Positions 23,861 through 35,692 of a stretch of 64,000 nucleotides of DNA are shown here, in pieces. The notes beneath the pieces are model-generated. The model searched no databases and was not told the DNA's origin. It was given only the letters and a program-made list of their open reading frames with translations. This DNA is from Parasponia andersonii (taxonomy: Eukaryota > Streptophyta > Magnoliopsida > Rosales > Cannabaceae). The stretch lies in the NCBI GenBank assembly GCA_002914805.1, contig JXTB01000006.1, positions 2,489 to 66,488 of the forward strand, given 5' to 3'. Each line of letters opens with the position of its first letter. The stretch's first letter is position 1. The position numbers and the translations under genes were made by a program.

Positions 23861-24480
23861 CTAGGCGCTGGACCTCCCGAAGAATCGAGGGTCTCTGATT
23901 GAGGACAACTGGGTCGGGTTGGCCTTAATACCCCTTCTGCTCACGATGTGCCCCAGGAATTGGCCGGAGGACACCCTGAACGCACATTTCTTGGGGTTCA
24001 GATGCATCCGATATTGCCGCAGAATCTGGAAGCATTCGTCTAGATGTCTCAGATGGTTTGACGCTTCTCTACTCTTTACGATCATGTCGTCGATGTAGAC
24101 TTCCATAGTNNNNNNNNNNNNNNNNNNNNNNNNNTGTTCATGAGCCTTTGGTAGGTTGCCCCCGCATTCTTCAAACCAAATGGCATGCGTCTGTAACAGT
24201 ACAGACCTCGCTCCGTAATAAATGCCGTGTGGATCTGGTCTTCCTCGTACAGGGGGATCTGGTTGTATCCAGAGTAGACATCCAGGAAGCTCATCCTGTC
24301 GAATCCCACCGTTGCATCTACCATTTGGTCGATCCTTGGCAGGGGAAAGCTATCCTTTGGGCAGGCCTTGTTCAGGTTGGTAAAGTCTATGCAAATGCGG
24401 TCGTCGCCGTTTTTCTTCTTCACCACCACCGGCTTGGAGACCCAGCACGAGTATACGCATTCCATGATCAGGCCGTTCTC
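23861..24480 (-). mobile_element. Tat element reverse transcriptase
   Basis: RT blocks seen: DFTNLNKACPKDSFPLPRID, SFLDVYSGYNQIPL, RMPFGLKNAGATYQRLMN, then the catalytic YIDDMIVKS and LNPKKCAFRVSSGQFLG. A run of 25 Ns (24110-24134) falls between the palm motifs. Confidence 0.85.
24110..24134. other. Assembly gap, 25 Ns
   Basis: Run of N inside the reverse transcriptase of the Tat element. True length and sequence are unknown. A single N also occurs at 21298. Confidence 0.99.
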
Positions 24481-25006
24481 CAGTAGCGTCTCTACCTCTT
24501 TGTTGATTGCCCTGGTTTTCTCTGGCGTGAACCTTCGGGGTCTCTACTTAACCGAAGGGAAATTGGGGTCTATGTTCAGCTGATGGTAGGCATGCGTGGG
24601 GTCTATCCCAGGCATGTCGTTGTGGGACCATGCGAAGACGTCTTCATTCTGCCTCAGGAAACCTATCATCTCGTTTTTTTCCTCCTCGGGCAGCAATGCC
24701 CTGATTAAGACTACCTTTGTCAAATCTGCTTCTTTCAAAAGGATCGCCACCAGTTCCTCAATCGTGGATTCTGGTCCATCAGACTCTTCTTTGATCCGTT
24801 TCATGTATGCTGGCAGGCGGTCCTTTGATTGCTACCTGTCCCCGGCCGAGGCACTCGCACTCGCATCGGCCCCCCCTTAGGGCGGTTGCAAAATATTTCC
24901 TTGCGGAGGCCTGGTCTCCTTTGATGTTTATCATATAGGCACCATCCCTTGATAGACATCTTAAGACCTGATGGAGGGTGGAGGCGACCCCATGCATGGC
25001 GTGGAT

Positions 25007-25321
25007 CTATCCTCTCCCCATGATGACGTTGAAGGAGGACTGGCAGTCGATGACGACGAAGTCCATGTCCAAGCATCTCTCCACAGCATAGACCTTCAGG
25101 GTCACGATGCTCAAGGGGCTGACCTTGGTACTGTTGAAAGCGAATAGCGGCTGACAAGTCAGCCTGAGCGCATTTCGATTCAGGCCCATGTTCTCAAACA
25201 TGTTGAGGAACAGGATATCAATGCTGCTCCCACCGTCGACCAGGACCCTTCCGACCAACGTGGAGTCAATCTGCAGCTTAATCACTAAGGGGTCGTCATG
25301 AGGTAGGCGCACCGTGGTCAA
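25007..25321 (-). mobile_element. Tat element aspartic protease
   Basis: GRVLVDGGSSIDILFLNMF carries the D-G-G-S active-site variant typical of plant Ty3/gypsy proteases. Downstream FNVIMGRG matches the C-terminal protease strand. A pol linker lies between it and the RT (24997-24544). Confidence 0.8.
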
Positions 25322-25626
25322 ATCTTACTGGGTGAAGGCGATAGAGGCGGTAGAGGCGCAGCTTTCTCCCACCATCAAATGGTTGACGGAATGGCCCATC
25401 CCCCTCAAGTGCTTCACCCTTTCTTGGGTCTTTTTGAGGCATTTTTCCTTCTCCTCCCGACCCCAGGTCGGCTCTGGTCTGCCCATGGCCAGCACTATCC
25501 TCAGGGCCTACTCTTCTGATTCGGAGGCCTGGGTCTACTTGCCTTTTTCGGGCCTGGTGGCGTTTTCTTGTGGCTGGGTTCTGCCGGCTTTTATGTACTG
25601 TTTCAACTTGCTGGCATGGATTGCCA

Positions 25627-27036
25627 TCATAACCTGTGCATAAAGGTTGTGGCAGTTGATGATGTCGTGCCCGTGATCCCTGTGAAATGGTAGTACCTGT
25701 TCCTATTTTTCATGTGCTCAGGAATGCCGGACTTGGGCGGGTCTTTGAAAATGCCCCTGTCCCTGTTTTGGAGGTAGATCATGTCGATTGGCATGTTGAG
25801 CTCATATTTCGGCAGTGGGTCACAAGATGCCTTCCTCCTCTTACTGCCTTCTTGACCGCCTTGGGTGGGGGCTTCCCGTTTCAGAGTCGGCCCTTGGTCC
25901 GGCGCGGGCCTCTTTATCCCTTGCGGGACTGGGGCTTGCGCCGGCACTGTTGTTATCGTAGCGGAGGCCTTGGGTGCTTTCTGGCGGCTTTCTAGCACCC
26001 TGAATACCCCTTCTGACTTTGCCTGGATGTCCGCCATATCGTAAGGAAGGTTCAGAAGTAGATGGTCCGACAGCATCTATCCTGACTGCAGGCCCCTGAC
26101 GAACGATCCTACAGCTTGGACTGAGTCGACGTTGTGTACTAGGGACATCAGCTCTAGGAAGAGCGACAGGTATTCTCTCGGAGACTCGTTCGTAGTTTGT
26201 TCTAACTGGTCAAGATCTCGCATGGATTTCTGCTGCCTCCGGGCACCTGCGTACTGCTTTAAGAAAATTTTGCAGAAATCTTCGAACCCGTTTATGGATT
26301 TCTCTGGGAGCTATCTGAACCATAATAGGGCCGGTCCTGCCAGGGTTGTGGAAAAGATTTTGCAGGTCACAGCCTCGTCCCTGGTTTCCAAGGTCATCTT
26401 CTACTGAAAATGGTATATGTGATCGAGGGGGTCAGACTTCCCATCGAATGGCCTAAAGGTCGAGGTTATGAAGTCTCTCGGCTTGGGCTCTATCTGGATC
26501 CAGTCAGTGAAGGCCATCCGGTTAATCCTTCGCACAGTTTGCTCTGCTAGATTATCAGGGGTCTGGCTGTGATGGGCCTCGAGCCTTTTACTCATCTCCG
26601 CCATCATTTCTTGCTTCCAGTTGGGAAGCATACCTTCTGGGCATTCTTGGTGTCTTCTGTCCACTGCCGCTCCGGCTCGGGATGGCCTCGTCTGGCTTTG
26701 TCGCTCCTCCTACATCTACGATCTGGATGGGGCGGGAATTTCCCTCGGCGGTTGGCCCCCAGAGTCTTTTTGGACCTCTTCGTCAAAATCTTCCCTTCGC
26801 TTGCTCCTGGCTTCGCTTGCCAGCAGCCCTTCGAGGCGGGCGTTATCTCTGTGCACTTCTGCGACTTCTTCTTTTAAGCCCAGGATGGCCTCGTGGGCAA
26901 TCTCTGCCTTCCGATTTGCTTCTGCCAAGGCGGCGAGCATCTGGTCCAGCTTTTGCTCTAGACCTAGTTGTGCTTTCCGGGAGCTCTCTTCGGCATCGGG
27001 ATGTGTGCTCCTGGTTATCATTCTCGAAGGTGTCAT
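25627..27036 (-). mobile_element. Tat element gag
   Basis: N-terminal part (27036-26716) is an acidic/basic coiled coil beginning MTPSRMITRST. The middle (26664-26401) contains FRPFDGKSDPLDHIYHFQ, the usual start of the plant retrotransposon gag domain. The C-terminal part (26076-25627) is basic and contains KYELNMPIDMIYLQNRDRGI, a spacer typical of Tat gag. Broken. Confidence 0.75.
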
Positions 27037-27112
27037 CCTACGTTGTATGGCCTTTTGTTCAGGGAGAGCACGATTCTGAAACTCCTACTCTTTTTCTCAC
27101 GCTCAACAGTTT

Positions 27113-27130
27113 CTCACAGACAGCGCCAAA
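27113..27130 (-). other. Primer binding site of the Tat element
   Basis: In element direction the sequence just after the 5' LTR reads TTTGGCGCTGTCTGTGAG. This is close to the TTGGCGCCGTCTGTGGGAA-type PBS common in Tat-lineage elements. It fixes the element's direction as minus. Confidence 0.7.
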
Positions 27131-27131
27131 C

Positions 27132-27941
27132 TGTTGGAGCAGTTTTTCACCCGCTGTCCACATGTCTCTGAACTGATGATATTGTATCCTCTAACTGTCC
27201 ACGTGTCCTTGCTATCCTAAAGAGCTTTTGACTTCAGGCAGGATCGGAGAGGCGGGGGAGGCCACCTGCAAAGACTCTCCGATGCTTAAGTCAGTTGTTT
27301 ATCTTTGATTTAGGGTAGCAAAGATTTAGTTTTTCTTTGTATGAGTATATCTCTTAAAATTTCTTTTTATATGTGTACATGCCTCTCTTTTGGGGACGCA
27401 TGGCTCATATATATAGTCCTGAAATTATGAACCTCATGGTTCTCAATCCCAGGACCGAGTACCTTTTTTCGTCAGGATTTACTCCAGAGATCACAGGCCG
27501 AGATTATCGTGATTCTCCCTACATCGTCGTAGCCTAGTTTCCGCCATCCCCTATGACTCAAGTCTGTCAGGGGCGAGATTTTGACAAACCACTATTCTGT
27601 CAAGACGGTTTGTCCCATGTGCACACCTACTCAGGATCGCATTAAATGTTCTGTCTGGGTCTAGAGCTGTTAGTTGCTTCCCATTATACTCTGGTGGAAG
27701 ACCCTTGGGGCTCCCGACCCTCAGCTGTCGAGGTAAGAATCGGACTGGGCCGAGTCTATCCAGGGTCTTGGATGGGCTCGGCCCTAGCCTCGGACAGCCC
27801 ATAGGCCTATGTGGTACCACGTGCGACTCGCGTAGCCTTTAATTAGTCACTCTGAACACGTGTCGGACAGTGTGCCTCGTTTATGACCTGTTCTGCCACT
27901 TAATCGTCCACATGGTGTATGATTTAGGAACGGATCCCACA
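27132..27941 (-). repeat. 5' LTR of the Tat element
   Basis: 810 bp, TGTTGGAGC...GGATCCCACA on the plus strand (TG...CA in both directions). About 93% identical to 15043-15852 by hand count. It is followed by 'ataatctt', which does not match the bases before 15043. Confidence 0.9.
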
Positions 27942-28523
27942 ATAATCTTTTTTCTTCTGAAGGGTTTGGTCTTAATATTTCCCTCAATTATGCATTTTTT
28001 TTTCTTCTTTAGTCTTCTTCTAATAATTTTTTTAGGGTATTTTCATAGGAAGCATTTTTTTAAAGAAAAATAATATTTTTATAGCTAGAAATAAAAAACT
28101 GAAAAATGAAAAAAGATCAACTACTAAAATTGCCACACAGATTAATTTCCTCTTAAATTTTCGTGTGTTCTTCATTTTTTCTTTAAAAATTTCAAAAGTA
28201 GTAAAAGTAAAGCTTTTCTTGCTTGAACAGTAGAAGTAAAGTGTGATTGTAACCAATGTCGGTTTTAATTTGAAAGTTGAAAAAGAAAAATCTAATGGTT
28301 GCTGATTAATCTAAATGTTAACCACACCTCTCGTCTTCTATACTAGGAAGTGTGTTTGGTAGAAATGAGAATATATGGATTTAAATTGAGATGATTATTT
28401 AATAAGAAAGATTTTTGCAGGAAAGAAACATGCATTTAAATAGATTTTTGCAGGAAAGAAACATGCATTTAAATATTAAATTTAATAAATTTTAATTAAA
28501 TTTAACAAAGATTTAGCTTTTCT
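27942..28523. other. AT-rich DNA between two retrotransposons
   Basis: No coding sequence recognised. A perfect 33-bp tandem duplication lies at 28409-28441 and 28442-28474 (unit starts 'agatttttgcaggaaagaaa'). Confidence 0.5.
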
Positions 28524-28801
28524 TGGTGAAAACTGGTTTACGACCAGTTTGTGGCATAGAAAGAAGGGATGAAGCTCCTTTTGGTGGTGATTTCAGCTGA
28601 GACCTCAAGGGAAGCCAAAAGAATGTTGAACAACATAACCCCCCATCATTCTTCATCATTTTTTCGCAGTTTGTAGGAGCATAGAAGAAGGACAATGACT
28701 GGTCAAGACTGCAGCCCACTATTAGAGGTAATGTCCATGTTTTGGGCAAATATGCTTTATGTTTAAATGGATTATTGTTGGTTGTTTTGGTTTTTAATAC
28801 A
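28524..28801 (+). repeat. Left (5') LTR of the copia element, partial
   Basis: Starts at 'ttggtgaaaactgg' and ends 'tttttaataca'. It matches the right LTR in 'cagcccactattagag.taat', 'gcaaatat.gtttatgtttaa' and the last 30 bp. The PBS begins five bases after its end. Confidence 0.7.
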
Positions 28802-28806
28802 ATGAT

Positions 28807-28818
28807 TGGTATCAGAGC
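28807..28818 (+). other. Primer binding site, tRNA-iMet type
   Basis: TGGTATCAGAGC, the exact complement of the 3' end of plant initiator tRNA-Met used by most copia elements. Confidence 0.85.
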
Positions 28819-29254
28819 AAAACCATTAAACTTAAAGCCATTATGTTGGTTGCCTTTTTAATTTTTTTGAATTTTTTCGGATTTTTTTTTGTGAAATACA
28901 TCCATTTTTTCCAAAAATTATATTTTAGCATAAATAATGATATTTTTTTATTATGAATGAGAAATATGTATTTTGGGCATCATATTCGTGGTGTTTGTAC
29001 TTGTTTTAGTCGTTTTATTTTCAGTTTTCTTAAACTATTAAAAACTTGAAAATGGCCGGATTATGTTAATTTTTCTGCACTTTTTGGAGCCATTTTATCA
29101 CCAAATAAATGTTATAAAACCATTGGAAATGAAATTTGGAACAAAACTCAACAAAAATAGTTGAAAACGAAGCACTAGAGGCTAAGATATGACCGAATCA
29201 GGTCACACGGGTCTGAATCGAGTCGGATGGACCCGACTTAAGGTCAGGGACGAC

Positions 29255-29540
29255 TCCGTACGATGTGTCATTTGGCCTCTGTTAGGTGAAAAATGACGCA
29301 TCGTTTGGCTGAAGAAGAGCTGCTGCCATTGTAATAAAACGACATGTCATTTGATCACATAGGAAAAATGACATGTTGTTTATAGTGATGCTCAGTGGCT
29401 GTCGTTGTACGGAAACGACATGTCGTTTTGATTCAAAAGAAAAATGACATGTCATTTACAGTCATTCTTCAGCTTTTCATTTCGAGAAAACGACACGTCA
29501 TTTGTTTGGCCTAAGGGTTAAAACGACATGTCGTTATTTT
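29255..29540. repeat. Array of 16-bp near-palindromes in the copia leader
   Basis: Eight copies of AAACGACATGTCGTTT or close variants in about 280 bp: near 29258, 29290, 29336, 29364, 29412, 29440, 29487 and 29520. Spacing is irregular (about 28-48 bp). The sequence between copies is not repeated. Confidence 0.8.
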
Positions 29541-32500
29541 TAGTCTAGATTTTTTTTAAAAAAATCTCTTTCATGGCACATGTAGGGAATTTTTTGTTTG
29601 TAGTTTTTGACATTTTGCTCCATTTTCTGTTTCCTAATTATTTGTGTGATTTTGTTAATTTTTTGGCCACTATAAAATGTTTTATTAAATTATCACACAT
29701 ATTTTGCATATTGTTTTAAATAATAAATCTCACAATTTTTTGAATTAAATTAATTCGATTAGTTCCTGGGCATAATTATATGCATATTTAGGCTATCTTA
29801 GACCATGTTTAGTTATATGTTAATATATTTAATTTAACATTACACATGGTTATATATATATTTTTTTATAATTATGTCACTTTTTGATTATACGCATAGT
29901 TTGGATGATTTATGCATTGAATTTCATTTTGAAAATTTTTATATTACGTGGCATAATTAATTGTGAGATACTGATAATCATGAAGTTTATGTACTCACCT
30001 ATCGTGAGTCTAAACTTGTCAAATTGTTGATATAGTTGCATCAATTATTATATTCTCGCTTTTGACCAATTTTGAGCATATTTTTTATTATTCCAAATTT
30101 TGTTATTATATGCCGCATTTTATTATTAGAAAATTTATTATAAATGGTAAATAAATTTTGGTATATTATATGGATAATTTATGAATTATTGCTCATTTTG
30201 TGTATTTTTGTGATTATTATTACTTGATAATATAAATGAATGATTGGCTATATTTGAATTTTGTGAGATTTTGACGGATTCTGAATGTTTCTATACTTGC
30301 CTATCGTGAGTTAAGAATGTCAGATTATTGATGGAAAATTATGATTATTATTGTTTTCTCTCATTTGTTTGATCACAATTAATACTAAGGTCCATACGAA
30401 TAATTAAATTATCCTTTCGGTAATTTTAATATTTGGTAGGATGCTTAGATTTGTGAAGAAAATACATTAAATGTCAAAAACCACACAATCTTTTCTATCC
30501 TATCGATAGTGGATTGATGCATTTGGTTGTGGCATTTAGCGCATTGACCTTACCTGTATATGAGTCCTTGTTTTGCTTAAAGGACTCTAGCACACAATGA
30601 TCGCGTTATTGATTGGATCATTGGGAAAGCTAAGAGGAAGAGTAAGTAACATGATCTTGATCTCATGCATATTAGTGATATTGCTCTTGGTATTTCCTCT
30701 AGTTATAAGCAATTCTTGTATCTCTGCCAGTTTGATACTAAATGGAACTATTATGTTTGATGATATAGATCTTGCACAGTATGTGTTAAAGTAAATGGAC
30801 TAGGCCTTATAAGTTTGTACAATTCTTAAATCTACTATTTATAGTAAGCTAATGCCTTGAAACTCCATGATGAGTGGAAGTATTTAAGGAGGTATTCTTT
30901 AAGGTTAATGAGGCATTTATGGAATAATTAGTTTATGACATTTTTTTGAGAATAAGATTGCTAAAGTTTTTTTTTGAAGTGTTTGGTGAGAAGTTTGGGT
31001 GCTTTCCTTTACAATGATGAGTATAGACTTTTAGGTATTTTGAATTCTACATTTTGTAATAGTAAAGATCACAATAGTAAGGTGTTTTCCTAGTTATTAT
31101 GGCTCATAGGAATTGGTATGGATTATTGAGAAAACTCTTCCATCTCTAATTTGTTTCGAATACATCAAGTCATGATGCTCAAAAGGAGCAATTGATTAGA
31201 GATAAGACTTGACTGTTATGAGAAGTGATCGACTTAGATGAGTTGACAATAATGCTTATTAGGGAAGAGGATGATATAAAGGATAGAATGTCATTGATGG
31301 AGTTTAAGTTCCAACTAGTCTTGGAATAACATGTGCACTTAGTGGTAAATATCATCTTAAAGTTGACACTTTTGGAGATAGTTAGATTATGACTAGGCCT
31401 ATGATGAGGTAGTTAGATTATGACTAGGCCTATGATATTCTTTTGGGGTTACATATACTTATCTACTTTTCTCTTATCCTGGAGAAGCTTGATTTTATTT
31501 TGGGTGATTGGGATATTGGAATTGAAAAGTTAATTACACTATTAATAATCCTAAATGTCTAAGAGACAAAACTCTTACATATTGTGGTATACGAATTGGA
31601 TTACGATTCTAGATTTTCAAATGGAAAGGTCAGTGATATGATCCATATGGTGTATTGCAAGTTTCTCATCCAAGATTGTTGTGCACATACTTATTACTTC
31701 AATGATTAGTAAACTATCATAGTTATAAGAGTAAGATTAATACTTGTGCAGTTTCCCTAGAATTAATCCATACCGAGATTTTTGAACCATTGATTCCTTA
31801 GATTATAAGAAGTTATAGATTATTATTGGTCTTTACGAATAACTACTACTGTTATGGTCAAATTGAGCTTATTACTCTAAAGGTCTAACTCATGAAAAAT
31901 AGATTAAAGCGATCAAATCTGACTATGGTAGTTATTATAAGAGAAACAATAAGATGGAATATAATCCTAAAGCTTTTGCAAGATATTTCAAAAAATATGA
32001 TATTGATAGGTATTATGGATAATGATTAGATCTCCTGGATACTATAATATTGCGAAAAGGTATAAATCACACATTTCTTGATATTATATGATATCTTTTA
32101 AGGATTGATTTATGATGATTCATATGTGATTAGAGGATTATGGATTTGATTATTTGTCTCATACCACCGTAATGATTGAGTCAGATAAAGTTGTCGATTT
32201 TATTGATGTTTTGGTACAAGTTAAGGGTAATGGGGGATTTTATTTGATGATGAATTTTCTGTGTTATTATCTCCATTTTTTTTTTCTGTTGTTTTCCGCT
32301 GCAATTTTGTTGGCCCTACAATTGACTAGAAACATATAGTCACTCATGTTACATCCATTGATCTGGTGATACTTAATAACTCCATATGTAAATGAAGAGA
32401 TATGTATTCTTGTTGAGATCACAGTGATTGGATATACCTGCAATGTTTAGAGACATTATAATTTATTGGCAGGAACACGAGTTTTGACTTTGATTATACC

Positions 32501-33761
32501 TCTAATATGATAATCTACCAGCGAGCCATTAGCAGCCTTCAATTCTTATTGCAGATGACACCATGAATAGTAAAATGAATTTTAAGTTGTTTGGAAATGT
32601 GGGGCTTGGTTGAATTAGACAGTGATTTTATAATCTATTGAATGAATATAAATGTCTAAGACGAAATTATGATGTTTAAGTAGCAGTTATTACTATGTTG
32701 ACTTGGGACTTCATTAAGTAGACGTGAGAAATACATTTTGAATGAAGTTTGAGAATTTACATGGTTGCATTGATTGGTTTTCAAATTATTGGTAATGAAC
32801 ACCTAATTTATTGTATCCATATTTTTTAGTTATGGATTGAAATTGGCATAAATATAGTGGTATTATAAATTTGATTAGATTGTCACTATTAGTGTGTTTT
32901 GAAGAATGTTTGATCAATATGTACATGTGAGGGTAGTGGGAGCAACTACATATTCATGATATTACATATTATAGATATTATGCTCGCATTTAAAGATTCC
33001 TGACCTAATATATAAGATAAATAATTGTTGATTAGCCATACAAATGTGAAGAATCTTAGAAAAACCTCGTATGTTCTAGGTATGTAGATTCTTCATATGG
33101 TTCTAATGGAATTTTGGTTTGTCTTAAAGAATCTATATTGTTAAGCTCTTTATAAAGATCCAGTCCTGGGTATTATTATTCTTGCTAGAAAGTACTAATT
33201 CTGAAACGTGACAATTATGAAAAATCGAAAGTCCATTAGTTGTTTTGAAAGAGATCATATAAGATTAGTCCCATGCATTCCTGGTAAATATATATGTATA
33301 TATATGTATATACTCGATTACAGATATGCCATAATGTTGCATTTGTTTTGGTATGTCGGTTAGGTACTTGAGTGTTCCTTTTGGGTACCCAGGATCTTAT
33401 CTTGTTTAAGTACTTGAGTGATCCTTTTGGGTACCTAAGATCTTATCTTGTGATTGACTTATCAGTAGACAAACATTCATGATAGTTGGATTTTGTGACG
33501 CCGAGGTTGTAGGCTATATAGATGATAAAAGTTCCATCCATATATATATTATGATGATGGTAGGAGGAGTTGTTATGTGATTTCGTGCTAATTGGACATT
33601 TACAATTGAGCTGTTTTAGGATTTAGTGTCAATTGGACATTTACAGCTACCTCGCCCATCAAAGTAGAATTTTTTGTGTGGTGTGTTATGAGACTACTAG
33701 TTATGAAATTTAACTGTGAAATCTTGTTTCAGTATTTATAATAGTTCACTCTATTCTGAGG

Positions 33762-33989
33762 TTGTTGAAACTTTATAGTTATGATTCCACAACTCTAACT
33801 TTCTCTTTGAACTTGAAGAGCATCATTAGCTCCAATTTTATTGATATACAGTTCCTATTTGTTAGAGAGAGTTGTAGCACCCTCATTTTTGTTGAGAACA
33901 TACACACAGATAACATGTTAGCGAATTCACTTGCTAAAGAACGACCTTTTGTGTGTTTTGAGAATACGCATACCATGAGATACTGTTAG
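33762..33989 (+). mobile_element. Copia RNase H C-terminal remnant
   Basis: NFIDIQFLFVRESCSTLIFV, followed by NIHTDNMLANSLAKERPFVC, matches the pattern HIDIKFLFVREK...HISTNxMIADPLTKGLP at the end of copia pol. It is the only clear protein trace in the element. Confidence 0.65.
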
Positions 33990-34118
33990 TAGCCTTGTTT
34001 GTATTGAATTAGTGGGAGTTTATTGCCATTTATGTATGATGAACATGTTATTGATTGATGCAGATTGCTTATGTTTTATGTAATATATGCATGATAGGGA
34101 TCTCAGTCATTTTTGTGA

Positions 34119-34141
34119 TGCACACACACACACACACACAT
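34119..34141. repeat. (CA)n microsatellite
   Basis: About 11 CA dinucleotides without interruption, inside the decayed copia element. Confidence 0.9.
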
Positions 34142-34393
34142 ATTTATTTGGTAAGTGATGAGACATTTAGTTTTAGTCTTTATATATGTATTGTTGATAG
34201 ATCCATGTACGAAAGTTGTCGTCATATTTTGTAAATCTCTTACGACATATTGTGTATAATACTTGTATCCTATCGATTTAGAATTATGCATGATTAGTTT
34301 TTTGGGTTACTCATATTTGTAAGAGGTTCTTATATTTTGAAATATTATGGTTAATTGAGTATTTTGTATGATTATACTGTCCAAGTGGGAGAA

Positions 34394-34851
34394 TGTTAGA
34401 ATATTTTATATATAGACTAGTATAATTAATAGTAATTCACTCGTCTTAATTAAATCATGTTAAAGATAACTATATTTGTATGTATAATTAATTTTGCATA
34501 ATATTACTAATTGTACCATAATGAGAAGGACTACATATCTTAATATATATGAAGTCCGTGATTTTACACTATTTTAGACACCTCGGCCGGCCCATTAGGC
34601 CAAGAGTGTAATATGATTAGGCCAAGAGTGTAATATGCTACAAAGGTCACCAACCTATTCCCATCAGCCCATTTTTTTTTTGGTGAAAACTGGTCAACGA
34701 CGAGTTTGTGGCGTAGGAACGGGGGATGGAGCTCCTTTTGGACACCATAACTCAAGACCGCAGCCCACTATTAGAGATAATGTCCATTTTTCGGACAAAT
34801 ATAGTTTATGTTTTAATGGATTGTTGGTGGTTGTTTTTGATTTTTAATACA
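34394..34851 (+). repeat. Right (3') LTR of the copia element
   Basis: 458 bp from TGTTAGAAT to AATACA, directly after 'ccaagtgggagaa' (polypurine tract). A 20-bp motif 'taggccaagagtgtaatatg' occurs twice near 34595 and 34617. The end lies about 840 bp upstream of the PRR9 start codon. Confidence 0.75.
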
Positions 34852-35029
34852 ACACCTCAACGTTCGAATCTCACTGCTCGAATATAATTCCTACCTCTGA
34901 TCTAAAAAGAGGAGGCGTTAACTAAATGTAAGAGAAAAATAAATTAAATAAATAAATAAATACATAAAGAAAGAAGAAAAAAAGAAGAGAGAGAAAAAAG
35001 TTAGGAAAAAGAATTCTCTTAGAACTCTC

Positions 35030-35035
35030 CACGTG
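35030..35035. promoter_or_regulatory. G-box upstream of PRR9
   Basis: CACGTG within 'ctccacgtgtga'. G-boxes are bound by light-pathway factors such as HY5 and PIFs, known regulators of PRR9 in Arabidopsis. Regulatory use here is inference. Confidence 0.45.
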
Positions 35036-35254
35036 TGATGCTCCCCACCATGAAATATCATGCGAAGTGGCACAATGCAGACGTGGCAAAGATTCAACAA
35101 AAACATCCAAACAGGGAACATAAAAAAAAAAAGAAAAAACACACCTTTCCTCTTCTTTAAAATATTGATAACTCGAGTGGGTCCGATAGTACGATCACCA
35201 CCACAGCATGTGAGGGGGAAAAAAAAAATCAAAATACGGTGGCTGAAAATACGC

Positions 35255-35260
35255 CACGTG
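35255..35260. promoter_or_regulatory. G-box upstream of PRR9
   Basis: CACGTG within the palindrome CCACGTGG, about 440 bp upstream of the chosen start codon. Confidence 0.5.
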
Positions 35261-35324
35261 GACAGGCCAAAGCAGAGGCCAATCACGGCCCACCTTTTGA
35301 TCGACCAACCTCTCTGTCTTCTCC

Positions 35325-35333
35325 GGATATTTT
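35325..35333. promoter_or_regulatory. Evening-element-like site upstream of PRR9
   Basis: GGATATTTT, i.e. AAAATATCC on the other strand, one base from the evening element AAAATATCT bound by CCA1, LHY and RVE8, which control PRR9 in Arabidopsis. A candidate TATA sequence (TATAATAAAT, 35397-35406) follows 64 bp downstream. Confidence 0.4.
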
Positions 35334-35655
35334 CTTCTCTCCCCAGTTTTCGCGGTTGTGATGCACAGCTGTGATTTTGTATTTTCTTTCGTACTGTATA
35401 ATAAATCAAAATGTTTATTTTGCAATTTTGGAGTTGGGTTTTGGTATTTGGATTCAGATATTTATTATTTTTTGGAAGAGGATAAGGTAGTACAAGTACT
35501 AGACTTTATGATTTTTATTATTACCATTATTTTCTAAATTTTCTTTTTGATCAAGGCAAGAACCAAACTTTGGTTTACTTTGTATATTAATACCAACTGG
35601 GTTTTTGTGATTGTGAGGATTTTTGGATTTGGGATGTGTTTTCAGGGTTTTGAAA

Positions 35656-35679
35656 ATGGGTGAAGTTGGCGGTGAATAG
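35656..35679 (+). promoter_or_regulatory. Seven-codon upstream ORF (MGEVGGE) before PRR9
   Basis: ATG at 35656 opens MGEVGGE and stops at TAG (35677-35679), 13 bases before the next in-frame PRR9 ATG at 35693. PRR9 proteins commonly begin MGE. The PRR9 frame itself runs open through this stretch ([11 protein letters not shown]). The uORF therefore looks like the old start now one base out of frame with the gene. It is either a true indel or a sequence error. See findings. Confidence 0.6.
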
Positions 35680-35692
35680 TGAAGAGGTGATT

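Larger units (their letters stand above)
15043..27941 (-). mobile_element. Ty3/gypsy LTR retrotransposon, Tat lineage, with antisense ORF
   Basis: 12.9-kb element on the minus strand, a broken fossil. Two 810-bp LTRs bound it. In element direction the order is: 5' LTR (27132-27941), PBS (27113-27130), gag, protease, reverse transcriptase, RNase H, a second RNase H, integrase, a tandem-repeat 3' region, an antisense ORF on the plus strand, PPT and 3' LTR (15043-15852). A second, archaeal-type RNase H and an antisense ORF are marks of the Tat lineage (Ogre/Retand group). My hand count gives roughly 60 differences between the LTRs (about 7%), which suggests an insertion a few million years old at usual plant rates. 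The coding region has several inactivating breaks, and the assembly has 25 Ns in the RT. No clean 5-bp target duplication is visible. Confidence 0.88.
28524..34851 (+). mobile_element. Ty1/copia LTR retrotransposon, heavily decayed
   Basis: Plus-strand fossil. LTR-like segments share their last part (28524-28801 and 34676-34851). A perfect initiator tRNA-Met PBS follows the left LTR (28807-28818). A purine-rich tract (34381-34393) precedes the right LTR, which starts TGTTAGAAT at 34394. The interior is AT-rich with almost no open frame. One recognisable protein patch, the end of copia RNase H, lies at 33762-33989. The element is broken throughout and clearly older than the Tat element. The left LTR is not complete. 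Confidence 0.75.

Noticed and set aside
34861-34882. tRNA B-box-like GTTCGAATC right after the copia LTR
   Set aside because: No A box, acceptor stem or cloverleaf could be built around it. It may be a SINE scrap or chance.
35660-35692. GTG start for PRR9 at 35660
   Set aside because: Non-AUG start is not needed to explain the gene. The frame is open, but the first in-frame ATG is 35693.
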